Source: Deltaproteobacteria bacterium (lineage in GTDB: Bacteria; Lernaellota; Lernaellaia; JACKCT01). Taken from it: 64,000 nt of DNA. Shown here piece after piece: positions 40,556 to 50,617 of the stretch (positions are counted from its first letter, which is position 1; each line of letters begins with the position of its first letter). Position numbers and translations under genes: made by a program. Location of the stretch: NCBI GenBank assembly GCA_027493875.1, contig JAOSJX010000022.1, forward strand, positions 248,001 to 312,000, given 5' to 3'. The notes beneath the pieces are model-generated. The model was not told the origin of the DNA and made no database searches. It saw nothing but the letters and a program-made list of their open reading frames with translations.

Positions 40556-40827
40556 GACGCACCTCCACCGCGCAACGAACGCACGTCGCGCGCGGGTCTC
40601 GACAAAGGAATGGCGAGAGTCGTCCGGGCCTTACTCGAGGGGGGAGTGCGTCTAGCGGAATCGGTGGGTCAGAGGCGGCCTCCACGGCCAAAGACTCCGC
40701 ATACCGCGCGCCAACTCGGAGGCTGGTCACTTAACGGGCTACTCGCGCCTTCGTCCATGGATTCTCTCCTCAATGGACGCCGCCCGCGAAAAAGCGGACG
40801 GCGTCTCTCGTTCACATCACCACGGCC
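40556..40827 (-). promoter_or_regulatory. long structured leader of the MgtE_N/CBS gene
   Basis: About 265 non-coding bases between a predicted transcription start and the ATG, within a 314-base gene-free gap. It contains a strong hairpin (GACGCCGTCCGC against GCGGGCGGCGTC, about 40777-40805), a second one (TCCAT...ATGGA), and blocks GCGAGTAGCCCG and GGAGTCTTTGGCCGTGGAGG further down. The GAGTAGC and GTCTTTGGCC blocks recall the yybP-ykoY (Mn2+) riboswitch, and the downstream gene type would fit a cation sensor. This is not a firm family call. Confidence 0.4.
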
Positions 40828-40856
40828 AGTAAACGGAGCCGCGGTTTTTTTGTCAA
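40828..40856 (-). promoter_or_regulatory. sigma-70 promoter for the MgtE_N/CBS gene
   Basis: On the minus strand TTGACA (perfect -35, 40851-40856), 17-base spacer, then TTTACT (40828-40833) as -10. Transcription would start near 40821, giving the long leader. Confidence 0.6.
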
Positions 40857-40869
40857 GATTTTCGGCCGC

Positions 40870-42457
40870 TCAAAGTCCGCAACTCGCGCCGCACGCGTCG
40901 TCGTCATCATCGTCGTCATCATCGTCGCCGGCGGCGTCATCATCGTCATCGCCGTCGTCGTCCGTACCCGTGCTCTTCACGGTCACGCCGCAGCGTTCGT
41001 CCAGACACGCTTGGAACGAATCGCAATCGTCCACGGCTTCGTGATGACGGCACGCGTCCACGCATTCCCACGGCCCGGTCCCCTCCTTGCACAGCTCATA
41101 GGCCGTGTCGCCTTCGAGCGGGCCGTCCGAGTCGACGATCGCGAAACCGCACTCCGTATACAAAATCGTCAGCAGATCGGAGCAGTCGATGCCGTCCGGG
41201 CCGACGTCGTCATCGTCGGTGAAGTCGTCGTCATCGTCGCCGTCGTCGTCCGCGTCGTCGTCCACCGGCTCCTCGGAGCACTCGTCGGCCGATTCGACGC
41301 AGAACTCGCCGGCCGGGCACGGATCGCCCTCGTGCTGCGAGCACGATCCGCCGTTGCAATGATCGTCGCCGTTGCACCACAACCCGTCATTGCAGGGAAC
41401 GCCGTTGCGCGGCGACCAGGCGGAGTACGCCAAGTCCGGGTCGCACTTCTGGCAGGGGTTGGACGAATTCACGTCGCCGTCGTCGTAACACGTGCCGCCG
41501 ATCAGGCAGCCGTCGCAGTCGTCGAAGTTCATAAGGAAATTGTCGATCGTCGCATTGAGCCGCACGCAGTGGCACGACGCCAGCGTCAGCACCGCCGTGA
41601 CCGCGTAGTTGCCGCCGCCTTGATTCAGATAAACGCCGCTGCCGCTCTGCCCGGGGATGCAGTAGTACGGATACGATCCGAAGTTGTAATCCATTTCGAT
41701 CATCGCGGTCGAAACGTCGAGCACGCCGTCCTGCTCCCACCACATCTGATCGCCGGGGTAGGGATATTCGCCGGGATAACCCGCCGTGTCGAACTCGCGT
41801 GCGTAGTACCACGACGAACTGCCGTCATAGATGCTGTCCAGAAAGCCGGTGCCGCCCGCGCCGAACGGCTCCACGCTGATGACCGCCCAGTCCTGCGTGT
41901 AGTCCTCGTAGTTGGCCCAGCCGGAATTCGTCGCGAAATTGTACGCGAACTTGTAACCGAACGGCTCCTCCGATCCGTCCTTCGCCGGCACCACGATGAT
42001 CTCGTCCGCGAGGCCGCCTTCGTCATGGTTATAAACGCAGTGCCCCGCGGTGAGAATCGTATGCGTGTTGTGGATGAACATGCCGGAACACCCGCCGTAC
42101 CCCGACCCCCAATCCATATAGAGAAGCACGGCGGAGCTGTACGGATACGACTCCGTCGCCGTGATGCGCGACGGGCCGCCCGCGAGCGTCGCCGGCGGTT
42201 CCGCGAGCACCGGCTCCCACGGAATCTCGTTCCACGCCGGATTAATCGGCCGCGTCCGAGGGTCGTATTTATAAATGAGGCGCACGGGCTCGTCGCTCGC
42301 CTTGGCCCGCGAAATGTCGGGAAACGGCACCGGTTCGATGGAGCGCGTCAGCTCGCGCATCTCTTCGATCGTCATGTCGAGGGGAAAAAGCCCACGCGGG
42401 CGAAAAGCCGCTCAGCACAAGGGCGAGCGAAAGCAGCCCGAAAATCGCGCGTTTCAT
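40870..42457 (-). CDS. secreted trypsin-fold serine protease with Cys module and Asp-rich tail (one indel)
   Basis: Signal peptide MKRAIFGLLSLALVLSGFSP starts at ATG 42457, preceded by GGAGGG. A slip in the A-run near 42388 shifts to the main frame. Catalytic triad: His in LTAGHCV (~136), Asp in DWAVISV (~190), Ser in IPGQSGSGVY (~268), as in glutamyl endopeptidase/trypsin-like enzymes. Then a Cys-rich module (NPCQKCDPDLAYS ... CNDGLWCNGDDHC) shared with metzincin B, an Asp-rich linker, a second Cys domain (DCSDLLTILYTECGF) and a final Asp tract ending ACGASCGL. Exported, probably surface-held. Confidence 0.85.
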
Positions 42458-42565
42458 CGTCGGACCCTCCATTTCATGCGCCCATCCGGCAAAACGACCC
42501 CGCCTTACACCCCCCAAAGGAGCCGGGTCAAGGGCGAAACCGCGAAATTTGCCGGGCGCTCGGCG

Positions 42566-44295
42566 CTAACGCAAAGGCGGCGCCATCAGAACATGAAAAT
42601 TCCCGCTTCCGACGTTTCCAGGCTGATCTCCATCCCAGACCAACGTCAAAACCTCATACGTGGGATAGGCGGCCCGGATTTTCGGCCAGAAAACACCGAG
42701 ACGTTGCTTGGCCTCCGCGAAATCAGCGGCGGGAAACGCGACGAGAATCGCTTGGGCCGGATTGACGCGGTCCGCGAGATCGCCGTCGACGGCCCGCGTT
42801 CCGCCGCGAAAGGCGGACAACAAATAGTCGGGGAGATCGCACGAACCGACGCCGTCGTGACGTTCCGGCGCTTGCGCGATTTCGGTCGGATCGCCGGCGG
42901 GCGCCGCGCCCGTCACGTTGACGTTGCTTCCCGCGGGATAGTGGTGGGCCAGCGCCGTTCCGATGTTCCGGCACGGCGGCGGCGTGAAGTTCACATGGAA
43001 TACGGAATGCGAATCTTGCCGGACGAGGCGTTCTTCCGAGCGAAAAAATAGTCCGTCGAAAACAGTCCACGGTTCCGCCGCGGAATTTTTCGACGCGTAA
43101 AAGAGATAGAGCATCAGGGCCAACTGCCCGACAATGACGACGCCGATCACGGTGTTTCCGATCCGTCGCCACGATCCCGCCGGGCTCATGAGATACGCAG
43201 TCGCAAGCGCAATCAGCGGAACGTAAATGCTCAACCAGTTTTCAGCGAACAACAATCGGCGCCGGATCACCGCCGCGGCGAGAAGAAGGACGACGGAAAA
43301 CAAAAAAAAGCTCGGCGGCTCTTCGATATTTATCAACCCGGAAATTCTTGACGCCGAGCACGGCGATGGAAAGCAGCGGAACGCCCCACGCAAAAACGAC
43401 GTGCGCAACACTCGCGCCCCGGACGTGTTTGGGCAGGTCGATGGTCAGCATGCGAACGACGCCGAGGAGTTCGCCGGCCGTCAGCCCCGGCGCGGTCTTC
43501 ACGCCGGCGTCCATGCTTTGCAACGCATTGTCCGCGGTGAAACGGAGGACACCGGAGAAGAGCCAGGAACCGCCGAATAAAAAGAAACACGCCCGCGGCG
43601 CAAAGCACCCCGACATAAAACCGGGACGCGCCGGGTCTCCCGCGTTCGCCGTAAAACCGAGACAAAACGAGCCAACAAAGGGACAGGCCCGCCCAGATCA
43701 GCGCAACCGGATGACACAACACGGCCAGGCCATAGATTGCGCCGAGGACGGCGAAAAGTGGCAGCGGCGCAGTGGTTTCCTTTTTGACAACGGAGAGAGT
43801 CAGCGCAAGGCCGATCGCGGACAGACCCCACGCGTGATAGTGAAAGGTATAACGGTGCAGCATATTGATGAACGGCGGGAAGGTTCCGACGATGATCGCG
43901 GCCAGGACGCCCGTTCTGCGCCCGTTCAATCCCGAACCCAGTAAATAGGCGCCGATCATCAGGAGAAAATGGAAGGGAAGGTTCGCCATTCGAAAAACGT
44001 AAATCGACGGCGTGAAAAGGCGAAGAACCACCGCCAGATAGGCGTTAACCAATTGCGGGCGGTCGTGCGTCGATTGGGTCGTTAATTGGAAAATGGAGCC
44101 GAAAGGATGAAGCTCCGGGAACATGGCGTATTGCAAGGCGTTCGCCGTGTAAAAACGGTCGTGATCGATGAGTGCGCGCTGATCGTACGTGAAGAACAGA
44201 TGCGTATGAAGCGCGATGAGCGCAGCCCAAAGAACAAGCGCCGCGGCCGCTCGCCGGCCTGAAACGTCGGTTATTCGCGGTTCGTGGATCGTCAT
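42566..44295 (-). CDS. multi-spanning membrane glycosyltransferase-like protein (two indels)
   Basis: About 575 residues with ten or so hydrophobic helices. The first external loop has TYDQRALIDHDRFYTANALQ (an Asp pair as in the PMT/ArnT glycosyltransferase family), then THDRPQLVNAYLAVVLRLFT and HRYTFHYHAWGLSAIGLAL. Frames slip near 43560 and 43300. The C-terminal ~150 residues form a soluble domain (PPPCRNIGTALAHHYPAGSN). Probably transfers a lipid-linked sugar at the periplasmic face. The ATG overlaps the stop of the FGE-like lipoprotein gene upstream (ATGA). Confidence 0.62.
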
Positions 44296-45230
44296 TCTTC
44301 TTGAGGTACGTCCGCGGCGCACCGGACACCTTTATCGTCCAAACGCACGCCCGGTCGCCAGACCTGACGCGTATGGCCGTCCATCTGGTCGACCGGCGAA
44401 TACCACGACGCGCCGCGATTGATAAACTCGTTTTCCCCGAGCGGTTCGTTCGACCGGACCCACTCCTTGACGTTGCTGGCCATATCCGTCAGCCCGTCCG
44501 CCGTATCGCCGGCCGGAAACGATCCCACCGGCGACGTAAACGCGTACCCGTCGTCCCACGTCGCCACCGCCCAGGGCATCGGACATCCGCCGCCGCAGAC
44601 GTTACCGCGCGTCGCGGTCGGCTCGTCGTCCCCCCAAGGGTACGGGCGTCCCTCCAGGCCGCGTGCGGCAAGCTCCCATTCGTATTCCGTCGGCAACCGC
44701 TTGCCGGACCAAAGGCAATAGCGCTCCGCCATCTTCACCGTCACCAGCACCGGCCGTTTCGGCGCATCCCAATCCGGCATGTGGCCCGCCGGCGTCGGCG
44801 GAACGCACTTCCGCTCCTTCACGCACACGGCGTATTCCGCGTTGGTCGTTTCATGACGGTCGATGTAAAAGCCCTCCACCGTGACGCGTCGCTCCGTCAG
44901 GCAGGAGCCGTCCGGACCGCCGCCGGGGCAACCGACGGTCGTCTCGCCGCCGAGGAGACGCACCATGGCCGAGAAATCCGGATCGCGCGGTTCCAGCCGC
45001 CAGCGGAGGTCGTCCTTGAGGTAATTCGCCAGACCGCGCTGCCAGGTCATCGTCTCGTCAGCCGATCCCCAGATTTGCGGCAACACGTCCATCGGCGGGG
45101 GCGTCGGCGAAGGTTCCGCTACCGGCACCGCCTCCCGCCGCTTGCACGACCCCGCTAACAACATGCCGGCGCCCATCAGAATGATCAGGACGATCCGTAT
45201 CCGGTCCAAGGGAAATCTTCTCCGCGTCAA
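44292..45230 (-). CDS. FGE-sulfatase (formylglycine-generating-like) domain lipoprotein
   Basis: 312 residues, intact. N-terminal helix and lipobox (ILMGAGMLLAGSC). Domain signatures of the SUMF1/FGE superfamily: VEGFYIDRHETTNAEYAVCV, WSGKRLPTEYEWELAARG, PYPWGDDEP, TDMASNVKEWV, RGASWYSP and the closing GVRCA. Members either oxidise a sulfatase Cys or act as lectin or cofactor domains; the second FGE active-site Cys is not evident, so oxidase activity is doubtful. Operon with the membrane glycosyltransferase. Confidence 0.85.
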   Translation of the reverse strand: MTRRRFPLDRIRIVLIILMGAGMLLAGSCKRREAVPVAEPSPTPPPMDVLPQIWGSADETMTWQRGLANYLKDDLRWRLEPRDPDFSAMVRLLGGETTVGCPGGGPDGSCLTERRVTVEGFYIDRHETTNAEYAVCVKERKCVPPTPAGHMPDWDAPKRPVLVTVKMAERYCLWSGKRLPTEYEWELAARGLEGRPYPWGDDEPTATRGNVCGGGCPMPWAVATWDDGYAFTSPVGSFPAGDTADGLTDMASNVKEWVRSNEPLGENEFINRGASWYSPVDQMDGHTRQVWRPGVRLDDKGVRCAADVPQEE

Positions 45231-45233
45231 TTC

Positions 45234-45316
45234 TTTCCGGATTCCGGGTTCTCGGTTCCGGGTTCCAAGTTCTCAACTCCCCCATGCATCCTTCATCCCT
45301 CATCCTTCATCCTCAA
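45234..45316. repeat. two adjoining short-period repeats (GGTTCCG-type and CATCCTT-type)
   Basis: 45234-45280 carries imperfect units (ggattcc, gggttct, cggttcc, gggttcc, aagttct); 45285-45316 carries catcctt, catccct, catcctt, catcctc. They separate two minus-strand genes (FGE-like and DMT). Same class of junction repeat as elsewhere, with different units side by side. Confidence 0.6.
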
Positions 45317-45319
45317 CAA

Positions 45320-46186
45320 TTACGCTCTCGCACCCGTTTCTTCTCCGGAGCCCGCCAACACCGTTCCGACAATCAGCCCGCCCGCGATGACCGGCGGCGC
45401 CCGCCAGAAAGCGCGCGGTGATTTGCTCGTCCACGACCACGGCCGACAGGACGACGACCATCGGAATCACCAGATACGACAGCAGGCTGCCCGTCGTCGC
45501 CGTCGTGTGTTTGTAGCCGTAGCCCATGAAAATCTGCGCGCCGAACATGATGACGGAAACGAAAAGAAGGGGCCCGGCGTGGGACCACGAAAGCGTCCGC
45601 GCCTCGCCCGCGGAGTGCAGCGTAAACGGAATCCCGAACACGCACGCCGAAAGATAGACAAGATAAGATGAGTGTTGTGACGTTCGAAGCCGGCGCACGA
45701 AGTTGATGGCGAAATCGCGGAAAAACGCGCCCGCGAGGCACGCGAGGCTCCCGGCGAGCGGATAGCTCGTGCCGTCGTAGAGAATCAGAATGGCTCCCGC
45801 CATGCACGCGAGAAGGCCCGCGAGACTCGCCCAATGAAACGGCTCGGAGAAAAACAACGTGCCGATGATGAGAATGAAAACCGGCGCGACGTTCATCAGC
45901 AGCGTCGCGCGGCCCGAGCTCGTCCACGCGATGCCGAGATAATAGAGCGTCATCGCCACGGCTCCGAAAAACCCGCGCCCGGCCAGCGCCCCCCAGTTCG
46001 TCACGCGCAGCGGCACGCGGAACGCGAACGAAAACCCGACCGACAACACCGCGCCAACGGCGAACCGCGCCAGCGCCACAAAACTCCCGAAAAATCCTGC
46101 GACACCATCTTCACCGCGGTCGCCCCGACCGCGAACAACATCGCCGCAATAATAAGAGAGGTATAGCCTTTGACGTTGCCGGACAT
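45320..46186 (-). CDS. EamA/DMT-family transporter (two indels)
   Basis: Ten-helix drug/metabolite transporter of the inner membrane. MSGNVKGYTSLIIAAMLFAV is helix 1; slips near 46095 and near 45395 break the frame. Two EamA repeats are visible, with the characteristic NWGALAGRGFFGAVAMTLYY and RATLLMNVAPVFILIIGTLF in the first half and MFGAQIFMGYGYKHTTATTG / SYLVIPMVVVLSAVVVDEQI in the second. Corrected end VIAGGLIVGTVLAGS. Substrate not predictable. Confidence 0.82.
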
Positions 46187-46420
46187 CGCGCGCCCTTTTG
46201 CCACGCGGGCGGCGCAATGAAAAGGCCCACGGGAGCGTAAAAACCGGTCCTTTAACCACGCCTTCCCCACCCTGTCAAGACCGCCAACCAACGGATTTAT
46301 AGACGTTTTTGTCCTTTCGTCCGCTTGACACACCTCCGGTCGTGGTTACGTTTTCTCTGGACGCGGAAGACGCAAGTAAACGGTTCGAAAACGAACCGGC
46401 AAGATAAGGGAGGTCAAGTC

Positions 46421-46850
46421 ATGGCACTCATTCGTTGGAACCGAAACACGGGAATGGAACCCTTCGACCGGCTGTTCGACAAGCTTCTTCGGCGGCCTCG
46501 AAACGGCGCCGGCGGAGCGGCCCTACGCGCCGCAAGTGGACGTGAAGGAGACGGAAAACGAATTCGTCCTCACGGTCGATCTGCCCGGCCTGGACAAGAA
46601 GGATGTGAAGGTCGGCGTGGAAGACGGCACGCTCACCATCAGCGGCGAGCGCCGGTTCGAGCGCGACGAGAAGAAGGACAGCTACCACTTCGTCGAGCGC
46701 CGCTACGGCCGCTTCCACCGCGGTTTCGACCTGGGCGACCGGGTGAACGCCGAGGACATCTCCGCGAAGATGGACAAGGGCGTGCTCGAAATCCGCCTCG
46801 GCAAAAAGGAAGAGGCCAAGCCCAAGACGATCGAGGTGAAGGTTCACTAA
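46421..46850 (+). CDS. small heat-shock protein, Hsp20 family, copy 1 (one indel)
   Basis: ATP-independent holdase chaperone. MALIRWNRNTGMEPFDRLFD at the N-terminus, a slip near 46490, then the alpha-crystallin domain DVKETENEFVLTVDLPGLDK to the GVLEIRLGKKEEAKPKTIEV end. The GVLEIRL motif is the domain signature. Ribosome site AAGGGAGG. A perfect hairpin (CGGTTCG-AAAA-CGAACCG, 46381-46398) stands in the leader. Tandem with copy 2. Confidence 0.92.
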
Positions 46851-46859
46851 AGCCGACGC

Positions 46860-46881
46860 GAGCCGGGGCGCGCCCCGGCTC
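46860..46881 (+). terminator. hairpin after hsp20 copy 1
   Basis: 9-bp perfect stem GAGCCGGGG / CCCCGGCTC with CGCG loop, 9 bases after the stop. It lacks a clear T-run, so it may be a weak terminator or transcript-stabilising structure. Confidence 0.5.
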
Positions 46882-46942
46882 TTGACGTTCCAAAGTTCAT
46901 GGTTAGGTTTTTTGTAGACGGAACGAAATCGTAGTCAACAGA

Positions 46943-46976
46943 CTTTTTCCGATAACGAGAAAGACCTCAAGGAGGT
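46943..46976 (+). promoter_or_regulatory. two-hairpin leader covering the hsp20 copy 2 Shine-Dalgarno
   Basis: Stem 1: CTTTTTC (46943-46949) with GAGAAAG (46957-46963), one G-U pair. Stem 2: ACCTC (46964-46968) with GAGGT (46972-46976) around a 3-base loop; the second arm is part of the GGAGGT ribosome site. SD-covering hairpins in small heat-shock genes act as RNA thermometers (ROSE, fourU); that role here is inferred. Confidence 0.5.
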
Positions 46977-46982
46977 AGTGTG

Positions 46983-47414
46983 ATGACCCTCATTCGCTGG
47001 AATCCCGTTTGGCCGCACCGGCATTTTGACCCGGCCTTCGATGGGCTGGTGAAACGCTTCATGGACCCCACGACGAACGGCGAGACGTACACCCCCACGG
47101 TCGACATTCGGGAAACCGAGAACGACGTGGTGCTCTCCGTCGAGTTGCCAGGCCTGGCCAAGGACGATGTCAATCTGTCCGTCGAGGAAGGCGTGCTCGC
47201 CATCGCCGGCGAGCGGAAATTCGCGCCGCTCCGCGACGGCGAGCAGAGCCTGCTTCAGGAAAGCCGCTACGGCCGCTTCCTGCGCCGCTTCACCCTCGGC
47301 GAAAACATCGACCCGGACAACATCTCCGCGTCGATGGACAAAGGCATCCTCGAGATCCGCCTCGCCAAGAAGGAAGCCGCCAAACCCAAAAAGATCGAGG
47401 TTACGATTCAGTAA
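46983..47414 (+). CDS. small heat-shock protein, Hsp20 family, copy 2
   Basis: 143 residues, intact. MTLIRWNPVWPHRHFDPAFD, alpha-crystallin domain VDIRETENDVVLSVELPGLA through GILEIRLAKKEAAKPKKIEV. GTG 46980 is an alternative start. Shares the MxLIRWN start and overall layout with copy 1, so the pair arose by tandem duplication; they may form mixed oligomers. A T-rich terminator follows. Confidence 0.94.
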   Translation: MTLIRWNPVWPHRHFDPAFDGLVKRFMDPTTNGETYTPTVDIRETENDVVLSVELPGLAKDDVNLSVEEGVLAIAGERKFAPLRDGEQSLLQESRYGRFLRRFTLGENIDPDNISASMDKGILEIRLAKKEAAKPKKIEVTIQ

Positions 47415-47451
47415 ATCGCAACCCGCACCACTCGTGTGGTTCACCATAGAT

Positions 47452-47484
47452 AGGACGGCGCCCCCGCCGTCCTTTCGCTTTTTT
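47452..47484 (+). terminator. rho-independent terminator after hsp20 copy 2
   Basis: 9-bp stem AGGACGGCG / CGCCGTCCT with CCCC loop, then a T-rich run (TTCGCTTTTTT). Confidence 0.85.
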
Positions 47485-47540
47485 GTGCGCTTGCCCCACC
47501 CATCGTGCCCCGCTAACATCCGCCGAATTTGGAGGGCCCG

Positions 47541-48379
47541 TTGCGCATCGGGATCAGCACGCACGTCTTCGCCCTGTGGCCGCTGAAGGAGCGCTACTTC
47601 AACATCATCCGCGACGCGGGCTTCGACGCGGTCGAGCTCTGGGCGATGGCGCCGCACATCGAAATCGAAACGCCCGGCTCCGTCGTGTACATGGGTAACA
47701 TGGCGCGCCGCGCCGGCCTCGACGTGCTCACCGTCCACCTCCCATTCTACCGCCGCTACGGCGACCCGGATTTCCGCTACCTCAATCTCGGCGATCCGGA
47801 CCGCGACGCCGCCAAACTCGCCTGGCGCCTCACCGCGCGCGTCCTCGCCCAGGCGTTCGGCGCCGGCGCGCAGACGGCCGTGCTGCACGGCATCGGCGGC
47901 GCTCCGGGAACCGACGGGACCTCACGCGTCTCTACCTCGACGACCTCGCGCCCGTCCTCGAGGACGCCGAGGCGCGCGGCGTCAAGCTCGCGCTCGAAAA
48001 CATCATGACACCCCTCTCGCGCTCCGCGGCGCTCGCGGACATCATCGACCGCGTCGGCCACCGCCATCTCGGCGCCTGCCTCGACACCGGCCACGCCAAC
48101 GTCAACGAAACGACCCTCGGCGCCATCGACACCCTCGGCCCGCGCATCCTCACAACGCACCTCCACGACAACCACGGCGGGGACGACGAACACCTGCTGC
48201 CCGGCGAGGGCACGCTCGACTGGACGCTCATTGCGGACGCGCTCGCCAAACTTCCGTCGAAGCCGCACCTCATGCTCGAACTCCGCTGGCCGCAGGCCGG
48301 CGACGCGCCCGACGAGCAAATCTTTCGCGCGCGCGTAAGGCAAGCCCGCGAACGCCTGCGCGACATCTTCGGAGCCTGA
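47541..48379 (+). CDS. sugar phosphate isomerase/epimerase, AP endonuclease 2 family (one indel)
   Basis: TIM-barrel protein of the xylose-isomerase-like superfamily. TTG start with GGAGG 6 bases upstream; begins LRIGISTHVFALWPLKERYF. FDAVELWAM, TVHLPFYRRYG, then after a slip near 47917, KLALENIM, LGACLDTGHANVN and HDNHGGDDEHLLPGEGTLDW. The GHxN, HxHDN and Glu residues are the usual metal ligands. Downstream kinase starts 2 bases after its stop. Confidence 0.85.
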
Positions 48380-48381
48380 CG

Positions 48382-49441
48382 ATGGACAAAGCCGCGCTGC
48401 GTTCCGCGATCCGCGAATACGAGGGAACCGATCCCGGCGATTTCGCGTTAGGCCGCCTCGCGGGCGACGGCTCCGACCGCCGCTACTGGCGCGCGCGCTA
48501 TGCCGCCGGCGGCGAGACGCGCAGCCTTGTCGTCATGGATCTCGTCGGCGTCAAAAACATCGTCAAAAGCGAAGAGGTCACGCTCTACCACCCGGACGAC
48601 GGCGAACTGCCCTTCCTCAACATTCACCGCTACCTCACGCGCCTCGGCGTCCCCGTCCCGAAGGTGCATTTGTTCAACCGCGACGAAGGATTTTTGCTGC
48701 TCGAAGATCTCGGCGACGATCTCCTTCTCCACGCCGTCACGCGCGACCCCCGCGCGCCGAGAACCGCTTTACCGCCGCGCCGTTGAAATCCTCGCCGCGA
48801 TGCACTCGGCCGCCGCGCGAAACGCCGACCCCTTGTGCATGGCGTTCCGCCAGCGCTTCGAAAAACCGCTTCTGCTTTGGGAAATGCGCCACTTCACCGA
48901 GTACGGCATCGAAAAACGCCGCGGACACGAACGCACCGTTGAACCGGACGACCTCGCCGCCATCGAAGCGGGCTACGGCCTCATCGTCACGCGCCTCGCG
49001 TCGCTTCCGCCCGTCTTCACGCATCGCGATTACCACGCCCGCAACTTGCTCGTGCGCGGCGATGATCTGTTCGTGATCGACTTTCAAGATGCGCTGCTCG
49101 GCCCGGCGGTGTACGATCTCGCGAGTCTCCTACGCGACAGCTACATCGACCTCGGCGGCGCGCTCATCGACGATATGGTGGAAACCTATCTTACGGAGCG
49201 CGAACGCGCGGGCGACGGCCCCTTTGACCGCCCCGCGTTCCGCCGCGATTTCGATTGGCAGTGCGTCCAACGTAATCTTAAAGCCGCCGGCCGCTTCGGG
49301 TTCTTCGACGTCGTCAAAGGCAACCCGAACTTCCTCGCCGACATTCCCCGCACGCTCGGCTACGTCAAAAAATCTCCAAAGTACGACGAACTCGGCCCGC
49401 TCCGCCGCGCTCTCGCCATCTACGTCCCTGAACTCAATTAA
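48382..49441 (+). CDS. APH-family kinase, AmgK-like (one indel)
   Basis: Aminoglycoside-phosphotransferase-fold small-molecule kinase. N-terminal lobe LGRLAGDGSDRRYWRARYAA; catalytic HRDYHARNLLV; metal-binding VIDFQDALLGPAVYDLASLL followed by RDSYIDL. These match the AmgK (MurNAc/GlcNAc anomeric kinase) branch used in peptidoglycan recycling in pseudomonads. Frame slips near 48752. Its partner MurU is not adjacent, so the exact sugar is uncertain. Follows the epimerase gene by 2 bases. Confidence 0.82.
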
Positions 49442-49443
49442 GC

Positions 49444-49461
49444 AGCGCGCGTTAGCGCGCT
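49444..49461 (+). terminator. hairpin after AmgK-like gene
   Basis: 7-bp perfect stem AGCGCGC / GCGCGCT with GTTA loop, immediately after the stop; only TTCT follows. Confidence 0.45.
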
Positions 49462-49464
49462 TCT

Positions 49465-49506
49465 ATCCCTACCTACCGCCTACTACCTACTACCTACTAC
49501 CTACAC
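49465..49506. repeat. short-period repeat, CTACTAC/CTACCTA units
   Basis: Tandem imperfect units (ctaccta, ccgccta, ctaccta repeated with ctacta) run through the gap between the kinase and the convergent Fe-S protein, reaching the latter's stop codon. Same class as the other junction repeats. Confidence 0.65.
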
Positions 49507-50617
49507 ACATCTGGCCACGACGCTAATGAGATCCATCACTTCCACGTCGTCGCCCGCCGCGCGGAATTGCTGTTCGCAGCTCGGGCACGCGGTGACCAGA
49601 ACTTTTTTGTCGCCCTCGCGGTATTCCTCCAGCCGGCGCTCCGCGATGTCGCGCGCCGCTTTCGGGTTCATCACCTTGAGCCCGCCGATGCCGCCGCAGC
49701 AATCGGCGAACCGGCGGTTGCGCGAAAATTCGATCACCGGCTGCTTCGTCACTTCCTGCAAAATATTCCGCGGCTCGTCGTACACGCCGAGATAGCGCCC
49801 CAGCGTGCACGGATCGTGATACATCACCGGCCCGGAGAACGTACGCTTCAACTCCAGCCGGCCTTCCTTGATGATCGGCCAAAGAAATTCGGACGTGTGA
49901 AACACCTTCGGCGTCACCTTAAAACCCATCTCCGGATAAATCGTCCGCAGCTCGTGAACGCACTGCGGGCTGCCCGACACGATCACCTTGTAACGCGACA
50001 GCGCCTCCGCGAGCTTCGCCGCGTTTTCTCTTGTACGGCGCCTCCAGGCCCAGTTCGCGCAGCGGCGCGCCGCAACACATCGCCTCGCCCTCGTGGCACG
50101 CCACGTAGTCCACGCGCATCGCCTCGAAAACGCGGAACGTGTCCTGAACCGCCTGCGGGTAATGGTAGAGGTGAGAGCAGCCCGCGAAGTAAACGACCTT
50201 GCGCGTCCTTCTGGAAATACGCGTCCGGCACCAGGTTGCGCACGCGCGCCCGCAGGTCGTCGCCGTACGGATTGTTTTCCTCCGCGAAAAGTCGCGGTAC
50301 TCGATCACCTCGTGAGGCGCGAGCTTCTCCTCCACCGCCTTCGCGCGCGCCGCGATCATCACCGGCGGCACCTCCACGAGGTAGTCGCAGTATTCGCGGC
50401 ACAGCATGCAGTTCGCGCACTGGTACATGGCCGTCGCCGCCTCGCGGTTGAACGGCAGATGCCCTTCGCGCACCAGATGCAGCACCGTCTGCCGGCCCCA
50501 CGGCGTGTACGTCTCGTTCCCCGTCACGTTCGCGACCGGGCACGAGAACCGGCACATCTTCGGGCAGAAGGTGCAGTAGTCGATCTCCTTGAAATAGCGC
50601 GTGAACAAATCGCTCAC
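49501..50617 (-). CDS. CCG-domain (Fe-S) oxidoreductase, GlcF/GlpC-like (several indels)
   Basis: Two 4Fe-4S motifs, CTFCPKMCRFSCP and CANCMLCREYC, followed by CCG domains (YFAGCSHLYHYP, GEAMCCGAPLRELG; MYHDPCTLGRYLG, FADCCGGIGGLKVM). GTG start 50617 overlaps the FAD oxidase stop (GTGA). At least three slips (near 50290, 50205 and 50030) scatter it. Ends LISVVARCV. Expected to carry electrons from the adjacent FAD oxidases to a quinone or haem acceptor. Confidence 0.83.

Noticed and set aside
40556..40827. M-box (ykoK) magnesium riboswitch call
   Set aside because: The conserved GTTAGGTGAGGCTCC opening of the M-box is not present; GTTAAGTGACC is only a loose resemblance.
41011..42765. Open frame of 584 codons on the plus strand opposite the trypsin-like protease
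   Set aside because: The opposite strand has a catalytic triad, signal peptide and family motifs; the antisense frame is Arg/Val-rich, typical of high-GC shadow frames.
46325..46360. Sigma-32 or sigma-70 promoter before hsp20 copy 1
   Set aside because: A TTGACA is visible but no convincing -10 or CCCCAT-type element at proper spacing.
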